The notes: generated by a model not told the origin, from the letters alone. A DNA stretch of 64,000 nt from Gordonia namibiensis NBRC 108229 (GCF_000298235.1 NZ_BAHE01000022.1:1-64000); one strand, 5' to 3'. Positions 45,386 to 54,677 are shown, numbered from the stretch's first letter. Numbers and translations: made by a program.

Positions 45386-46018
45386 GTGACGCAAGGCATC
45401 CAGGCATCCCGGAACGGCTCTCGCCCGCTGACGGAGTCCGATCGGGAAAGTGCACTCGACCTGCTCGAGAACGGTCTGCGCGAAACCCCGATGTATCAAT
45501 GGTTACTCGGTGACGATGCACCGACCGAGGCCTATCGGTGGTACGGCGAAGTCCTCGTCGCCGAGAACTTTCACGGACTCCGAGGTGTATTCGACGAGAC
45601 CGGCACTCTGATCGCCCTGATCGCTCTCGCCTATCCGACCCGCCCGGCCGGAGGTGTCGACGACGAACTCATGGCACGAATTCGTCATTTCGTCAGAGCA
45701 CTCGACGGGTTCGCGGAGCGATTCACCGAATTGCGCCGGACTCAGAAAGACGCCGTGACCGACGATCGCGCGGTCGAGATCCTCTTCGCGCTCGTGCATC
45801 CCGATCACCGACGCGGCGGCACCCTGGCCTGCCTCATCGACGAGGTCGTCGAGATGGGGCGCCGGGACGATCTACCGGTGGTCGCCGGGACCGCCGACGC
45901 CACCATGTCGAAGGTCTACGTCCGCAGGTGGGACGCACCGATTCGCGGCGAATTCACACTCACCGGCGGGCCGACGATCTGGATTCACCGCATCGCCCCG
46001 CCGGGAGAACGCCGATAG
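45386..46018 (+). CDS. GNAT-like N-acetyltransferase
   Basis: 210 residues with a GNAT fold: an N-terminal helix pair, EILFALVHPDHRRGGTLACLIDEVVEMGRRDDLPVV containing the acetyl-CoA pyrophosphate loop (HPDHRRGGT in place of Q/RxxGxG/A), and a strand KVYVRRWDAPIRGEF. The acceptor substrate is unknown. GTG start; the first 120 bases are less GC-rich than neighbouring genes. It is divergent from the ABC pair, with an inverted repeat between them, and converges with the DUF2993 gene. Confidence 0.78.
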   Translation: MTQGIQASRNGSRPLTESDRESALDLLENGLRETPMYQWLLGDDAPTEAYRWYGEVLVAENFHGLRGVFDETGTLIALIALAYPTRPAGGVDDELMARIRHFVRALDGFAERFTELRRTQKDAVTDDRAVEILFALVHPDHRRGGTLACLIDEVVEMGRRDDLPVVAGTADATMSKVYVRRWDAPIRGEFTLTGGPTIWIHRIAPPGERR

Positions 46019-46033
46019 TCGAACGGACGCCGA

Positions 46034-47224
46034 TCAGACCGAGCAGCCCGATTGCTGGTCGTTGCCGGTCATCTCGTTGGTCAGCTGGACATCCGAGCCG
46101 CTGATCGCGAACTCCAGACCCGTGTCGGTGACCCGGAGCTGATCGACCTGGACCTCGTCGAAGAACGGTCCGAGTGCCGACGTGGTGACCTGGTCGACGA
46201 TCTGCTGTGCGAAGTCCGGCGGGATGCCGAACACCAGCGCGCTGGCCTTGACGACCTCGAACTCGACCCGGCCGCCCTTGAGAACGGGCTTGATCGTCGC
46301 CGAGACCGGGACGGAGAAGAACATGACCGGGAAACCGGCCTGGACCTCGAAGGTGCCGTCGGCCGCGTTGCCGGTGATCTCCTCGACCGAACCGACCGGG
46401 CTCGCGCCGTTGCCGGTGCTCTGGCCGCCGGCCCCGGCGGGAGCACCCTCCTTGCTGAGTTCGACGATCCGCTCGAAGGGGATGAAGCCGTCGCCCCTGA
46501 GGCTGCGGATGTCGGTGGTGCTGCTGTCACCGGAGATGCCGTCGGCGCGCATGTGGAGTCGCACGCCCTGCGGATCGGAGCCGTCCTTGGTGTCGACCTG
46601 GACGTACGGGACGTCGCCACTGCCCTGCAGGATGATCGGCTTGCGGCTCAGCGACACCGAGGTGGGTACGCCGGTGAGACCGCTGAACGACTCCTCGAGG
46701 CAGTTCGTCACCTTGTGGCGGAGGTAGAGCTCGCTGCCGACCGCACCGATGACCACCAGTAGCAGCACGGCGATGGTGCTGAGCGCCACGATCTTCTTGG
46801 TGCTGCGTCGCTTTCGCGGCGACGTCAGCACCGGACCGCTGCCCGGCGTCTGAAGGGGTTCGCTCGAGTCGTCGCCGTAGGGCGTCTCCCCCGGCGCGAA
46901 CTGCGCGGTGCCCGGCTGACCGAGCCCACCGCTCAGGTCAGTGGTGTCGGCCTCCGAGGGCGGCACGCTCGAATACGCCTGTGCCCCGGGCGCGATCGGG
47001 GTCGTCGGGAACTGTTCGGTCTCCCCCGACTCGGGAACGCCCGTCTCGGGCACACCTGTACCCACCCCGGCGGGGTCGGCGTCCTCCACCGGGCGCCAGT
47101 CGTCGCCGGCCGGTTCGGTGGCTCCGGTGTTGTCGGTGGACTCTGGGGGTCCTGCGGTTCCGGTGGGATCGTGCGACTCGCCCTGGTCGCGGGGGTCATC
47201 ACCGGGAGTCTTGTTGTCGCTCAT
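46034..47224 (-). CDS. DUF2993 (LmeA-like) membrane-anchored protein
   Basis: 396 residues. The first 135 or so are Pro/Thr/Gly/Asp-rich and disordered (cytoplasmic), followed by one TM helix (KIVALSTIAVLLLVVIGAVG) and a periplasmic DUF2993 lipid-binding domain (ITNCLEES-like KVTNCLEESFSGLTG onward). LmeA of mycobacteria is a DUF2993 phospholipid-binding protein needed for lipomannan elongation; the N-terminal disordered tail is not part of that protein. The start overlaps the nitrilase stop (ATGA). The position matches Rv0479c in the recalled order. Confidence 0.82.
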   Translation of the reverse strand: MSDNKTPGDDPRDQGESHDPTGTAGPPESTDNTGATEPAGDDWRPVEDADPAGVGTGVPETGVPESGETEQFPTTPIAPGAQAYSSVPPSEADTTDLSGGLGQPGTAQFAPGETPYGDDSSEPLQTPGSGPVLTSPRKRRSTKKIVALSTIAVLLLVVIGAVGSELYLRHKVTNCLEESFSGLTGVPTSVSLSRKPIILQGSGDVPYVQVDTKDGSDPQGVRLHMRADGISGDSSTTDIRSLRGDGFIPFERIVELSKEGAPAGAGGQSTGNGASPVGSVEEITGNAADGTFEVQAGFPVMFFSVPVSATIKPVLKGGRVEFEVVKASALVFGIPPDFAQQIVDQVTTSALGPFFDEVQVDQLRVTDTGLEFAISGSDVQLTNEMTGNDQQSGCSV

Positions 47225-48096
47225 GGATTCCGTCCTCGGTCGTCGGACTCTCGAAGCCGTTCGCCGGTGGGTGCGACCTTGCTGGGCACCGCACCGCCGG
47301 CAGGCAGCTCTCGCTCGTTGGCGAGGACCGCCAGTTGTTTACGAGCCTTCTCGACCAGGTCCAGGTCGAGGTCGTGGACATCGACACCGACCGTCTCCGG
47401 GTACGCGGCGACCACGGTACCGAAGGGGTCTGTGATTTGGCTGTGTCCGATCCCGGTGGGCGCACCCGAGGCGGCGACCGCCTCGTCCGGAGGGAGTGCC
47501 TGCCCCACGGCGACGACGAACGTCGTCGAATCCAGGGCCCTGGCCGTCGCCAGCACCTGCCACTGTTGGATCTTTCCGGGGCCGGCGCCCCAGGACGTCG
47601 GCACGACGACGATCTGCGCGCCGCGTCGTGCCAGATTCGTGAACAGGGCGGGGAACCTGATGTCGTAGCAGGTGGCCACCCCCACGGTGACGCCGTCGAC
47701 CTCGAAGGTCAACGGTTCAGAACCGGCCGCGACGGTCTTGGACTCCCGGAACCCGAAGGCGTCGTACAGGTGCAGCTTGTCGTAACCCTGCCGCGACCCG
47801 TCAGGGTGAGCGACGAGCACCGTGTTGAACACGCGCCCGTCGTCCGACGGGGTGAACATCCCGGCCACGACGGTCACACCCGCCGACGCCGCGACCTCCG
47901 ACACCGCACTCGCCCACGGCCCGTTGAGATCCTCCGCCACCGGCTTCAGCGGAACGCCGAAGCGGCACATGGTCGCCTCCGGGAACACGACCAGGCGTGC
48001 CCCGCGCGACGCAGCGTCCTGCGTCGCCGCACGTAGGGTCTCCAGGTTCTCGCCCGGATCGTCGGTCGAGCTGATCTGAGCCATCGCCACACGCAT
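47221..48096 (-). CDS. carbon-nitrogen hydrolase (nitrilase superfamily)
   Basis: 291-residue amidase-like enzyme. Catalytic triad visible: Glu in LVVFPEATM, Lys in YDKLHLYDAFGF, Cys in GVATCYDIRFP. Related to the Nit1/Nit2 branch that hydrolyses deaminated glutathione and similar omega-amides, which is a hint only. ATG MRVAMAQISST is chosen over an ATG eight codons upstream because it begins at the family N-terminus. Overlaps the DUF2993 gene by ATGA. Matches the place of Rv0480c. Confidence 0.9.
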   Translation of the reverse strand: MRVAMAQISSTDDPGENLETLRAATQDAASRGARLVVFPEATMCRFGVPLKPVAEDLNGPWASAVSEVAASAGVTVVAGMFTPSDDGRVFNTVLVAHPDGSRQGYDKLHLYDAFGFRESKTVAAGSEPLTFEVDGVTVGVATCYDIRFPALFTNLARRGAQIVVVPTSWGAGPGKIQQWQVLATARALDSTTFVVAVGQALPPDEAVAASGAPTGIGHSQITDPFGTVVAAYPETVGVDVHDLDLDLVEKARKQLAVLANERELPAGGAVPSKVAPTGERLRESDDRGRNP

Positions 48097-48147
48097 AGCC
48101 GCCACAGTAGTGCCCGCCACCGGCGATACCGCCGACTTCCTCCGCGG

Positions 48148-48957
48148 TTACTCCGACGGGGCGACGGCCTCCCACGGGACGGTCAGCACGTTGTCCGACG
48201 TCCGACGGCGGGTGACGACGCAGTCGACGCCACGCTCGCGCAGCAGGTCCAGTGCACGACGCCAGCGGACACGCGGCCCGTACGGCGCCAGCGGGGCGGC
48301 GAAATCCCAGCACTGGTCTGCGAGGACGAGCAGGTCGTGGATCTTCTCACCGGGCACGTTGCGGTGGATGAGCGCCTTGGGCAGACGCTCGGCGAGATCG
48401 GAGGGACGTTCGGAATGCTCCGGCGCCCAGCAGAGCGTCAGGCTGACCGGCCCCGCATCGTCGAGCAGCACCCACGTACAGCGCCGCCCGATCTCGTCGC
48501 AGGTGCCCTCGACGATCACCCCGCCCGGCGACAGGGCCGCCCGCAGCCGCGACCATGCGGCGTCGACCTCGGTCTCGTCGTACTGGCGTAGGACGTTGAA
48601 GGCGCGCACCACCCGGGGACGCAGACCCGCCATCTCGAAGCCGCCGACCGCGAACCGGACACCGTCGCGCGGGTCGACGACGCGTGCCGGGTCGATCTCG
48701 AGTCCGACCATCTCCAGATCGGGGGCGACGCGGCGGAGCCGGCCGGCCATCTCGACGGTGGTGTCGGGGCGTGCGCCGTAACCGAGGTCGACAACCAGCG
48801 GGTGCGCGACGTCGAGCGCGGCGATCACGGCCGGTTCATGCGTCATCCATCGATCCACCCGGCGCAGACGGTTGATGTTGGTCGTCCCGCGCGTCACCCG
48901 GCCGATCGGGCTGTTCGACAGTCGTCGCCCGGACTGCTGCCCGGGGGTTCGACTCAC
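48148..48957 (-). CDS. class I SAM-dependent methyltransferase-like protein
   Basis: 269 residues. VVDLGYGARPDTTVEMAGRL resembles motif I (with G-Y-G-A) and VGLEIDPARV the following acidic strand; GGVIVEGTCDEIGRR is the later strand. The N-terminal basic stretch RGTTNINRLRRVDRWM precedes it. Substrate unknown. Its start overlaps the stop of the upstream DUF2505 gene (ATGA), so it belongs to the same operon. Confidence 0.8.
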   Translation of the reverse strand: MSRTPGQQSGRRLSNSPIGRVTRGTTNINRLRRVDRWMTHEPAVIAALDVAHPLVVDLGYGARPDTTVEMAGRLRRVAPDLEMVGLEIDPARVVDPRDGVRFAVGGFEMAGLRPRVVRAFNVLRQYDETEVDAAWSRLRAALSPGGVIVEGTCDEIGRRCTWVLLDDAGPVSLTLCWAPEHSERPSDLAERLPKALIHRNVPGEKIHDLLVLADQCWDFAAPLAPYGPRVRWRRALDLLRERGVDCVVTRRRTSDNVLTVPWEAVAPSE

Positions 48958-49463
48958 AAGTTCTTGTCGATCCAGTCCTTGGCGTACTCGGCCTCGGCTC
49001 GGAACAGATCGACCAGGTTGATGAGGATCATCTGCTCGAGCTTGCCGTTGACGAACGGGACGAAGACCTTCGCCTCACTGGTCCGGCGGATCGTGCAGCC
49101 GTCGTCGGTGGGAAACAGTTCCTGCCAGCCGTTGAGGCTGCCCGGACCCGCGGGGATCGACGCGTTGTAGGTGCCCTTGGTGTTGTCCGGGTCGAACGGA
49201 CCGAGGGTCTCCTCACGCGTGATGACCATGTCCTTCATCATCACCGTCTGCGCGAGCGGAGGCAGCTGGTCGCGACCGATCGTCTGCTTGAGAACGACCT
49301 TGATCCCGGTCTCGTCAGAGGTGAAGGAGGCGACCTCGCAGTGTGGCGAGATCATCTGGAATCCCGCCATCATGTCGTCCCAGTACTGCTTGATGCTCTG
49401 CGCTTGGTAGAGCTTCTCCGCGGGGTGGGTGTAGCGAGCGGAGTAGCTGAGCCGTCGTGCCAT
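48954..49463 (-). CDS. DUF2505 (START/SRPBCC-like) protein, copy 2
   Basis: 169-residue protein of the actinobacterial DUF2505 family, an SRPBCC-like fold with a lipid/ligand cavity. Features: MARRLSYSARYTHPAEKLYQAQSIKQYWDDMM, DQLPPLAQTVMMKDM, ITREETLGPFDP. The function is unknown. It lies 10 bp after a second DUF2505 gene on the same strand and is followed by a methyltransferase gene with ATGA overlap. Corresponds in place to Rv0481c. Confidence 0.85.
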   Translation of the reverse strand: MARRLSYSARYTHPAEKLYQAQSIKQYWDDMMAGFQMISPHCEVASFTSDETGIKVVLKQTIGRDQLPPLAQTVMMKDMVITREETLGPFDPDNTKGTYNASIPAGPGSLNGWQELFPTDDGCTIRRTSEAKVFVPFVNGKLEQMILINLVDLFRAEAEYAKDWIDKNL

Positions 49464-49473
49464 GACGACCAGG

Positions 49474-49980
49474 CTACGTCAGCGGATTTTCCGACTCCCA
49501 ATCGACGGTGTGCCCACGCTCGTGATCGAGCAGTCCGGCCAGCTCGCTGACCACGGCCTTCTCGATCTTCCCGCCGAACATCGGCAGGTTCACCGACACC
49601 TCGGCAGAGCAGTCGCTCGCGGCCGGATCACCGGCGGTGGTGATGGTCCCGTTCACGTTCACCGGCACCGGGGCACCCTCGACCGTGGCGTGGATCTCGC
49701 CCTCGATCCGGCCCCCGACCAGCCGATATGTGTTCTTCCGCGGAATCCGCAGATCGCCGGGCATGATCTTGGTGACCGCCGACGGGAGCTTCTCCGCGGG
49801 GATGCCCTGATTCATCTCGACGGTCACGGTGTCGCCCGCGATGTCCACCTTCTCGACGTGGCCGTGCCCGGAGTTCATCCGCTCCACCAGATCGTGCCAG
49901 TACTGCTCGGTGGTGTAGAGCGCCCAGAGCCGTTCGGTGGAGAACGGATAGGACACCGAGTGCTGCAGCTTGCTCGCCAT
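49474..49980 (-). CDS. DUF2505 (START/SRPBCC-like) protein, copy 1
   Basis: 168 residues, homologous to the next gene and clearly the same family: MASKLQHSVSYPFSTERLWALYTTEQYWHDLV, GIPAEKLPSAVTKIMPGDLRIPRKNTYRL and FGGKIEKAVVSELAGLLDHE. The two copies share the YWxDxx, PSAV/PPLAQ and GxxE motifs but are strongly diverged, so the duplication is old. It is divergent from murB with 38 bp between the start codons. Role unknown. Confidence 0.86.
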   Translation of the reverse strand: MASKLQHSVSYPFSTERLWALYTTEQYWHDLVERMNSGHGHVEKVDIAGDTVTVEMNQGIPAEKLPSAVTKIMPGDLRIPRKNTYRLVGGRIEGEIHATVEGAPVPVNVNGTITTAGDPAASDCSAEVSVNLPMFGGKIEKAVVSELAGLLDHERGHTVDWESENPLT

Positions 49981-50018
49981 GAAGAGAACGCTACCGGTCG
50001 CCGGTTAACGTTTAACGC

Positions 50019-51131
50019 GTGACCGACACGCAGACGCCGCTGAGCGCACCCCTCGCCGAGCTGACCACCCTGCGTCTGGGCGGCCCCGCCCGCGAGATCG
50101 TGCGTTGCCCGGACACGCGCAGCATCGTCGAGACCATCCAGGAGCTCGACGAACGGTCCGAACCCGTGCTGGTGATCGGCGGCGGGTCCAACCTCGTCAT
50201 CGGCGATGCCGGCTTCGACGGCACCGCCGTCGTGTTGGCGAGCAGCCGCATCGAGTTCGGCTCGGGCCGCGAGTCAGGCCGTTCCCACGTCGTCGCCGAC
50301 GCCGGCGTGGGTTGGGACGACCTGGTCGCCGCGACCGTCGAGGCCGGCTTCGGCGGGCTGGAGTGCCTGTCGGGGATTCCCGGCGCGGCCGGAGCTACGC
50401 CGGTGCAGAACGTCGGGGCCTACGGGGTCGAGGTCGCCGACATCCTGCGGTCGGTCCAGGTCCTCGACCGCCGGTCGGGCAACCTGCGCTGGGTCTCCCC
50501 CACCGAGCTGGGACTCGGCTACCGCACCAGTAACCTCAAGCACCGCAACGACTTCGTGGTGGTCGCGGTGTCCTTCTGGCTCAACGAGGATCGCGCGAGC
50601 CAGCCGATCCGGTACCGCGAGCTGGCCACGACGGTCGGCGTCGAACCCGGCGATCGCGTCGACGCCGCCGCCGCCCGCGCGGCGGTCCTCGGCCTGCGTC
50701 GCGGCAAGGGCATGGTCCTCGACGCCGACGACTTCGACACCTGGAGTGCCGGTTCGTTCTTCACCAACCCGATCGTCGACGGTGGGGACGCCCCCGCTGT
50801 TCTCGAACGGATCGCGGCGAGGGTCGGCGCCGATGTGGCGATCCCGTCCTACCCCGCCGGCCCGCAACCGAACACCTCGGACGCCGACGCCCCCACCGCG
50901 ATCAAACTGTCGGCGGGCTGGCTGATCGAACGGGCCGGCTTCGGTCGCGGCTACCCATCGGCCGACGCCCCGGTCCGCTTGTCGACGAAACACACTCTGG
51001 CGCTGACCAATCGGGGTTCGGCCACCACCGAGCAGCTGCTCACACTGGCGCGCGAGGTCCGTGACGGCGTTCTCGACGCCTTCGGCGTCACACTGCGACC
51101 CGAGCCGGTCTTCGTCAACTGCGCGCTCTGA
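50019..51131 (+). CDS. murB: UDP-N-acetylmuramate dehydrogenase
   Basis: FAD enzyme reducing UDP-GlcNAc-enolpyruvate to UDP-MurNAc for peptidoglycan synthesis. 370 residues. TTLRLGGPA, LVIGGGSNLVIGD, SGIPGAAGATPVQNVGAYGVEV, LGYRTSNLK (Tyr), FDTWSAGSFFTNP (catalytic Ser) and a Glu near the end (RPEPVF) fit type I MurB. GTG start; GTTAAC repeats lie just upstream. It is single in this locus and conserved next to DUF2505 in the recalled M. tuberculosis order (Rv0482). Confidence 0.96.
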   Translation: MTDTQTPLSAPLAELTTLRLGGPAREIVRCPDTRSIVETIQELDERSEPVLVIGGGSNLVIGDAGFDGTAVVLASSRIEFGSGRESGRSHVVADAGVGWDDLVAATVEAGFGGLECLSGIPGAAGATPVQNVGAYGVEVADILRSVQVLDRRSGNLRWVSPTELGLGYRTSNLKHRNDFVVVAVSFWLNEDRASQPIRYRELATTVGVEPGDRVDAAAARAAVLGLRRGKGMVLDADDFDTWSAGSFFTNPIVDGGDAPAVLERIAARVGADVAIPSYPAGPQPNTSDADAPTAIKLSAGWLIERAGFGRGYPSADAPVRLSTKHTLALTNRGSATTEQLLTLAREVRDGVLDAFGVTLRPEPVFVNCAL

Positions 51132-51152
51132 TGACCGGTCGGGCGCCGTGAT

Positions 51153-52250
51153 TCAGCCGGCCCGCTGCGCGGTCCGTGACACGTCGGCGACCAACTCGTC
51201 GAGCATCTCGTTGAAGCGTTCCGCCGCCTCGATGCTCGACATGTGCCCGACACCCTCGTAGACGACCAGATCGCGCAGAGAACCGTTGCGGCGCAGCACC
51301 TCTGCCATCTGCTCGGCGTGCCGTGGCGGGGTGAGCCGGTCCTCGGTGCCGACGACCACCACCGTGGGCACCGTCAGCGCCTCGAGTCCTGCGGTCACAT
51401 CCAGTTTGCCCATCGCCGAACCCCATCCGGCCCGCGCACGCGGCGGACATGAACCGACCATCTCGTCGACGAAGTCGACATGCGACTTGCGCGCGTTGGG
51501 ACCGAGGGCGATGTAGTGCGAGAACTTCACGCCGTACTGGGTTTTCGGGATCGGAACCGGTACCGAGGTGATCGCCTTGGTGACGACCGGGGTGAACGGC
51601 CGCGCGTACGCGGGCAGATCAACGGGTACGAGTCCGTGGTTCTCCATCACGGCGTTGGCCGCCGTCGACACGAGCACCGCGGCGGACACCTTGGCGCCCA
51701 CTTTCTCCGGGAACTGAGCGGCCCACGACATGATGGTCATGCCACCCATGCTGTGCCCCACCAGGATTGCCCGACGACCACTCGGGACGGCGGCCTCGAG
51801 CACCGCGTCGAGATCCTGTCCGAGCATCGCCACCGTCGGCCGGGCACGCCCCCGTTCAGAGCGTCCGTGCCCGCGCTGGTCGTAGACGACGACGCGACGG
51901 TCACCGGCGTCGGGCGTGATGAGGTGGTTGATCTGCGGGTACCAGTAGGCCGTGTTACAGGTCCAGCCGTGGACCATCACGATGACGTCGCCCGCGGGAT
52001 CGTCGTCGTCGGCACCGTAGACCTCGACGTTCAGCGCCGTGCCGTCGGCCGTCCGGACAGTCTGCCGCAGCGGGGCGATCTCGGGCTCGCAGAGCAGATC
52101 GTCAGGGCCGTCGTCGACCGCGGTCGAGGTCCGCAGCGCATCCCGGGTGATCCCCGCGAGCACCGTACCGACCCCGAGGCCGATCACGCCCGCACCCACG
52201 GCGGTCGCGACCCCGCCGACACTCACCAATGACTTCCGCTTCACCGGCAC
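51153..52250 (-). CDS. alpha/beta-hydrolase, membrane-anchored or exported
   Basis: 365 residues. The N-terminus is a long hydrophobic segment (SVGGVATAVGAGVIGLGVGTVLAGITRDAL), which could be an uncleaved anchor. The catalytic domain shows HGWTCN (oxyanion), nucleophile GHSMGG, an Asp in GTEDRLTPP and His in EGVGHMSS. Substrate unknown; related to epoxide hydrolase-type or lipase-like mycobacterial proteins. GTG start. It converges with murB. Confidence 0.85.
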   Translation of the reverse strand: MPVKRKSLVSVGGVATAVGAGVIGLGVGTVLAGITRDALRTSTAVDDGPDDLLCEPEIAPLRQTVRTADGTALNVEVYGADDDDPAGDVIVMVHGWTCNTAYWYPQINHLITPDAGDRRVVVYDQRGHGRSERGRARPTVAMLGQDLDAVLEAAVPSGRRAILVGHSMGGMTIMSWAAQFPEKVGAKVSAAVLVSTAANAVMENHGLVPVDLPAYARPFTPVVTKAITSVPVPIPKTQYGVKFSHYIALGPNARKSHVDFVDEMVGSCPPRARAGWGSAMGKLDVTAGLEALTVPTVVVVGTEDRLTPPRHAEQMAEVLRRNGSLRDLVVYEGVGHMSSIEAAERFNEMLDELVADVSRTAQRAG

Positions 52251-52302
52251 TCCTCGCTACGTGGAACCCCTCAGATCGGGACTCCGTGCGGGGGCGCCTC
52301 GT

Positions 52303-53130
52303 TCAGCGCCCCGTCTCGGTGTTCAATGTACCAATATTCGTTGTCTCATAGCCGGCGCCCGGCTGGTCACCGGCCGAATCCGGCGTCGTGGAGTCCGGTT
52401 CTTCGTCTCCGGTGGCGGCATCGAAGTAGGTCGCCGCCCGCCCGATCGCCTGGGAGATCTGCTCGTCGAGAGCCCGGCGGAACGTCGTCTCGACGATCTC
52501 GTGGGCCATCGGCCGAACGGTCTGGATGAGGTCCGCCATCTTGCTGACACCCTGCTCACCGAGGTCGGGCAGGTTCTCGTCGAAGTAGGTGTCGGTGATG
52601 ATCGAGACGAAGCTCTTCGCGACGTCCTCGAGGTCGTCCTGGACCCGAACCCAGCGGTCGAGCAGGAACTCCAGGTCGACACCGGCCTTCACCAGGACCT
52701 CGGCCCCCTCGAGCAGCTCGGGGTTGCGGATCGCGTAATGCGTGCCGTCCTTGGCCAACAGACCCAGTTTCTGGCTGAGCGCGATGGACCGATCCGAGGC
52801 ATTGAGCGTCTTCTTCAGCTCGGCGATGGTGATCGTCGCGGCACGCTTGAAGTTGCGGAACCGGCCGCCCTTCGGCGACCCGCGCAGGATCTGTTCGACG
52901 CGCATGCCGTGGTGGGCGGCATGCAGCAGCTCGCTGATCGTCGCGAAGGTGTACCCGCGTTCGAGCATGCGGGAGATGAGGTTCAGCCGCACCAGGTGCT
53001 GGTCGGAGTACCAGCCCGCACGGCCGCGGATGGTGGGTGGCGGAAGCAGTCCGCGGTCCTGATAGACCCGGATGTTGCGAACGCTGACCCCCGACGCCTC
53101 GGCGAGGTCGTTGATCCGATACTCCGCCAC
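52303..53130 (-). CDS. MerR-like transcriptional regulator
   Basis: 275 residues. N-terminal MerR HTH: YRINDLAEASGVSVRNIRVYQDRGLLPPPTIRGRAGWYSDQHLVRLNLI. The rest (about 200 residues) is a helical effector domain that does not match a metal or drug pattern; no Cys. It ends in a Gly/Glu/Thr-rich tail. Ligand unknown. It is preceded, 6 bp away, by the DUF2516 gene on the same strand, so both may be co-transcribed. Confidence 0.85.
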   Translation of the reverse strand: MAEYRINDLAEASGVSVRNIRVYQDRGLLPPPTIRGRAGWYSDQHLVRLNLISRMLERGYTFATISELLHAAHHGMRVEQILRGSPKGGRFRNFKRAATITIAELKKTLNASDRSIALSQKLGLLAKDGTHYAIRNPELLEGAEVLVKAGVDLEFLLDRWVRVQDDLEDVAKSFVSIITDTYFDENLPDLGEQGVSKMADLIQTVRPMAHEIVETTFRRALDEQISQAIGRAATYFDAATGDEEPDSTTPDSAGDQPGAGYETTNIGTLNTETGR

Positions 53131-53136
53131 GATGCA

Positions 53137-53460
53137 TCAGGCCTTTTTGCTGAACCAGGATTTGCCCTGGATGTCGTCCACACGTTTGCGCACGTCGACC
53201 AGGTACACGAGCATCGCGACCACGCCGATGATGCCCAGGAAGCTCACCGCACCGAAGAACCAGATGAACAGCGATGCGGCGGCCAGGATCGCCACCCAGA
53301 TCACCTTGCTCTGCCGGTCGACCGCCGGGAACGCATCGGGCCGCTGAATGGCCGCGTGGATCAGCGCGACGACCGCCGCGATCCCTGCGACCACAGTCAG
53401 GACCAACATGATCAGACTCTGCCCATAGGCCAACACGCTGAAGACGTCCACGCCGAACAC
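53137..53460 (-). CDS. DUF2516 membrane protein
   Basis: About 107 residues with three or more TM helices (YGQSLIMLVLTVVAGIAAVVALIHAAIQRPDAF, VIWVAILAAASLFIWFF, ISFLGIIGVVAMLVYLVDVRKRV). The block HAAIQRPDAFPAVDRQSK and the end YLVDVRKRVDDIQGKSWFSKKA agree with the Rv0476-type family recalled from M. tuberculosis. Two GTG codons three apart are possible starts; the upstream one is used. In the mycobacterial order it lies beside hbhA, as here. Function unknown. Confidence 0.8.
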   Translation of the reverse strand: MFGVDVFSVLAYGQSLIMLVLTVVAGIAAVVALIHAAIQRPDAFPAVDRQSKVIWVAILAAASLFIWFFGAVSFLGIIGVVAMLVYLVDVRKRVDDIQGKSWFSKKA

Positions 53461-53531
53461 TCTAGTCCCGTGCGCCCCGATTGCCGCAGCAGCCCACGAC
53501 GCCACGCACGAGCGGAACGTGCGCGCAGCGA

Positions 53532-54677
53532 TCAGTCGGCGCGCGGAGTGGCCTTCTTGGCGGGCGTTTTCTTGGCGGGGGCCTTCTTCGCAGTCGTCTT
53601 CTTGGCTGCGGTCGCCTTGTTCGCCGCGGCGGCCTTCTTCGCGGCCGGAGTCTTCTTGGCGGCCGCCTTGGTCGGCGTGGCCTTCGTCGCCTTGGCGGGG
53701 GCGGCCTTACGGGCCGGGGCCTTCTTGGCCGCAGCTCGTTCCGCGGCACCCTTCACCGCAGCTGCCTTCTTCGCCGGTGCCGTCTTCGCAGGGGCCTTCT
53801 TGGCCGGGGTCGTCTTGGCCGGGGTCGTCTTGGCTGGGGCCTTCTTCGCCGCCGACTGCTTGGTCGGTGCCTTCTCTGCGGGGGCCTTCGCGGCCGGGGC
53901 CTTCTTCGCAGGCGCCTTCTTCGCGGGAGCCTTGTTCGCCGGGGCCTTGTCCGCAGGAGCCTTGGTGGCCGGGGTCGCCTCGGCGGGGGCCTTGGTCGCC
54001 GGGGCCGGAGCCGGCGCCGCAACGGCTCGCACCGGTGCGTCGGCGCTGGCGTCGCGGACCGTCCCGTCGGGAGCGCTGCCGTCGGCCAGCCCGGCCAGCC
54101 GGAGCGCACGCTCACCCACCGCGCGCGTCTGCTCGGAAATCGTCCCCAGCGCCTCTTCGGTGAGACCGACGGCGTCGCTGTAGACCTTTTCCAGCTTCGG
54201 CAGATTCTCCCCGACGACCGGCTGCGACAACAGCTTTCCGACGGCCTCGTCGCGCCGCTCCGACAGCGACGTCAGCAGCCCGGCCGCGACGGCGAGATAG
54301 GCCTCGGCGACCTTACGGAGTTCGTCCGGCGAGAACCGGGTGCGCAATTCCTCGATCTCGGTGGGCAATTCGACCGGCAGCGTCGACAGCTTCGACTTGG
54401 CCTCCTCGAAGAGCGCCAGCGCGGTCGCGAGCGCCTCGTCGATCCTCGCCTGCGCGTCGTCCCGGGAACCCGAGATCCTCGCCTGCGTCGAGCCGACCGT
54501 CTCGACCAACTTCGACTGGGTGTTCTCGACGGTCTCCGCGAGCTTCGACTGGGTGTTCTCGACAGTCTCCGCGAGCTTCGACTGGGCCTGTTCGCTCGCC
54601 GCCTCCCCGCGCTCCCGGACCTCGGCCAGCAAGGCGGCCACCTGTCCCACGGCTGTCGTCAACGGGTTCTCGCTCAT
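53532..54677 (-). CDS. hbhA: heparin-binding haemagglutinin-like protein with long Lys/Ala/Pro tail
   Basis: 381 residues, much longer than mycobacterial HbhA (about 200). The N-terminal coiled-coil (1-205) holds an 11-residue tandem ([11 protein letters not shown] type), [22 protein letters not shown], and [15 protein letters not shown]. The last 170 or so residues are [15 protein letters not shown] repeats, a very basic tail of the type that binds heparin or DNA in HbhA and histone-like proteins. No signal peptide, as for HbhA. It is the first of two HbhA paralogues in the window. Its XRE neighbour and a shared promoter with the second copy point to common control. Confidence 0.9.
   Translation of the reverse strand: MSENPLTTAVGQVAALLAEVRERGEAASEQAQSKLAETVENTQSKLAETVENTQSKLVETVGSTQARISGSRDDAQARIDEALATALALFEEAKSKLSTLPVELPTEIEELRTRFSPDELRKVAEAYLAVAAGLLTSLSERRDEAVGKLLSQPVVGENLPKLEKVYSDAVGLTEEALGTISEQTRAVGERALRLAGLADGSAPDGTVRDASADAPVRAVAAPAPAPATKAPAEATPATKAPADKAPANKAPAKKAPAKKAPAAKAPAEKAPTKQSAAKKAPAKTTPAKTTPAKKAPAKTAPAKKAAAVKGAAERAAAKKAPARKAAPAKATKATPTKAAAKKTPAAKKAAAANKATAAKKTTAKKAPAKKTPAKKATPRAD
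54505..54590 (-). repeat. 33-bp in-frame tandem repeat within hbhA-1
   Basis: Two full 33-bp copies (54505-54537, 54538-54570) and a third partial one encode the 11-residue [11 protein letters not shown] motif of the coiled-coil. Eleven residues equal about three helix turns, so unit number could change the rod length without breaking the helix phase. Confidence 0.9.
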
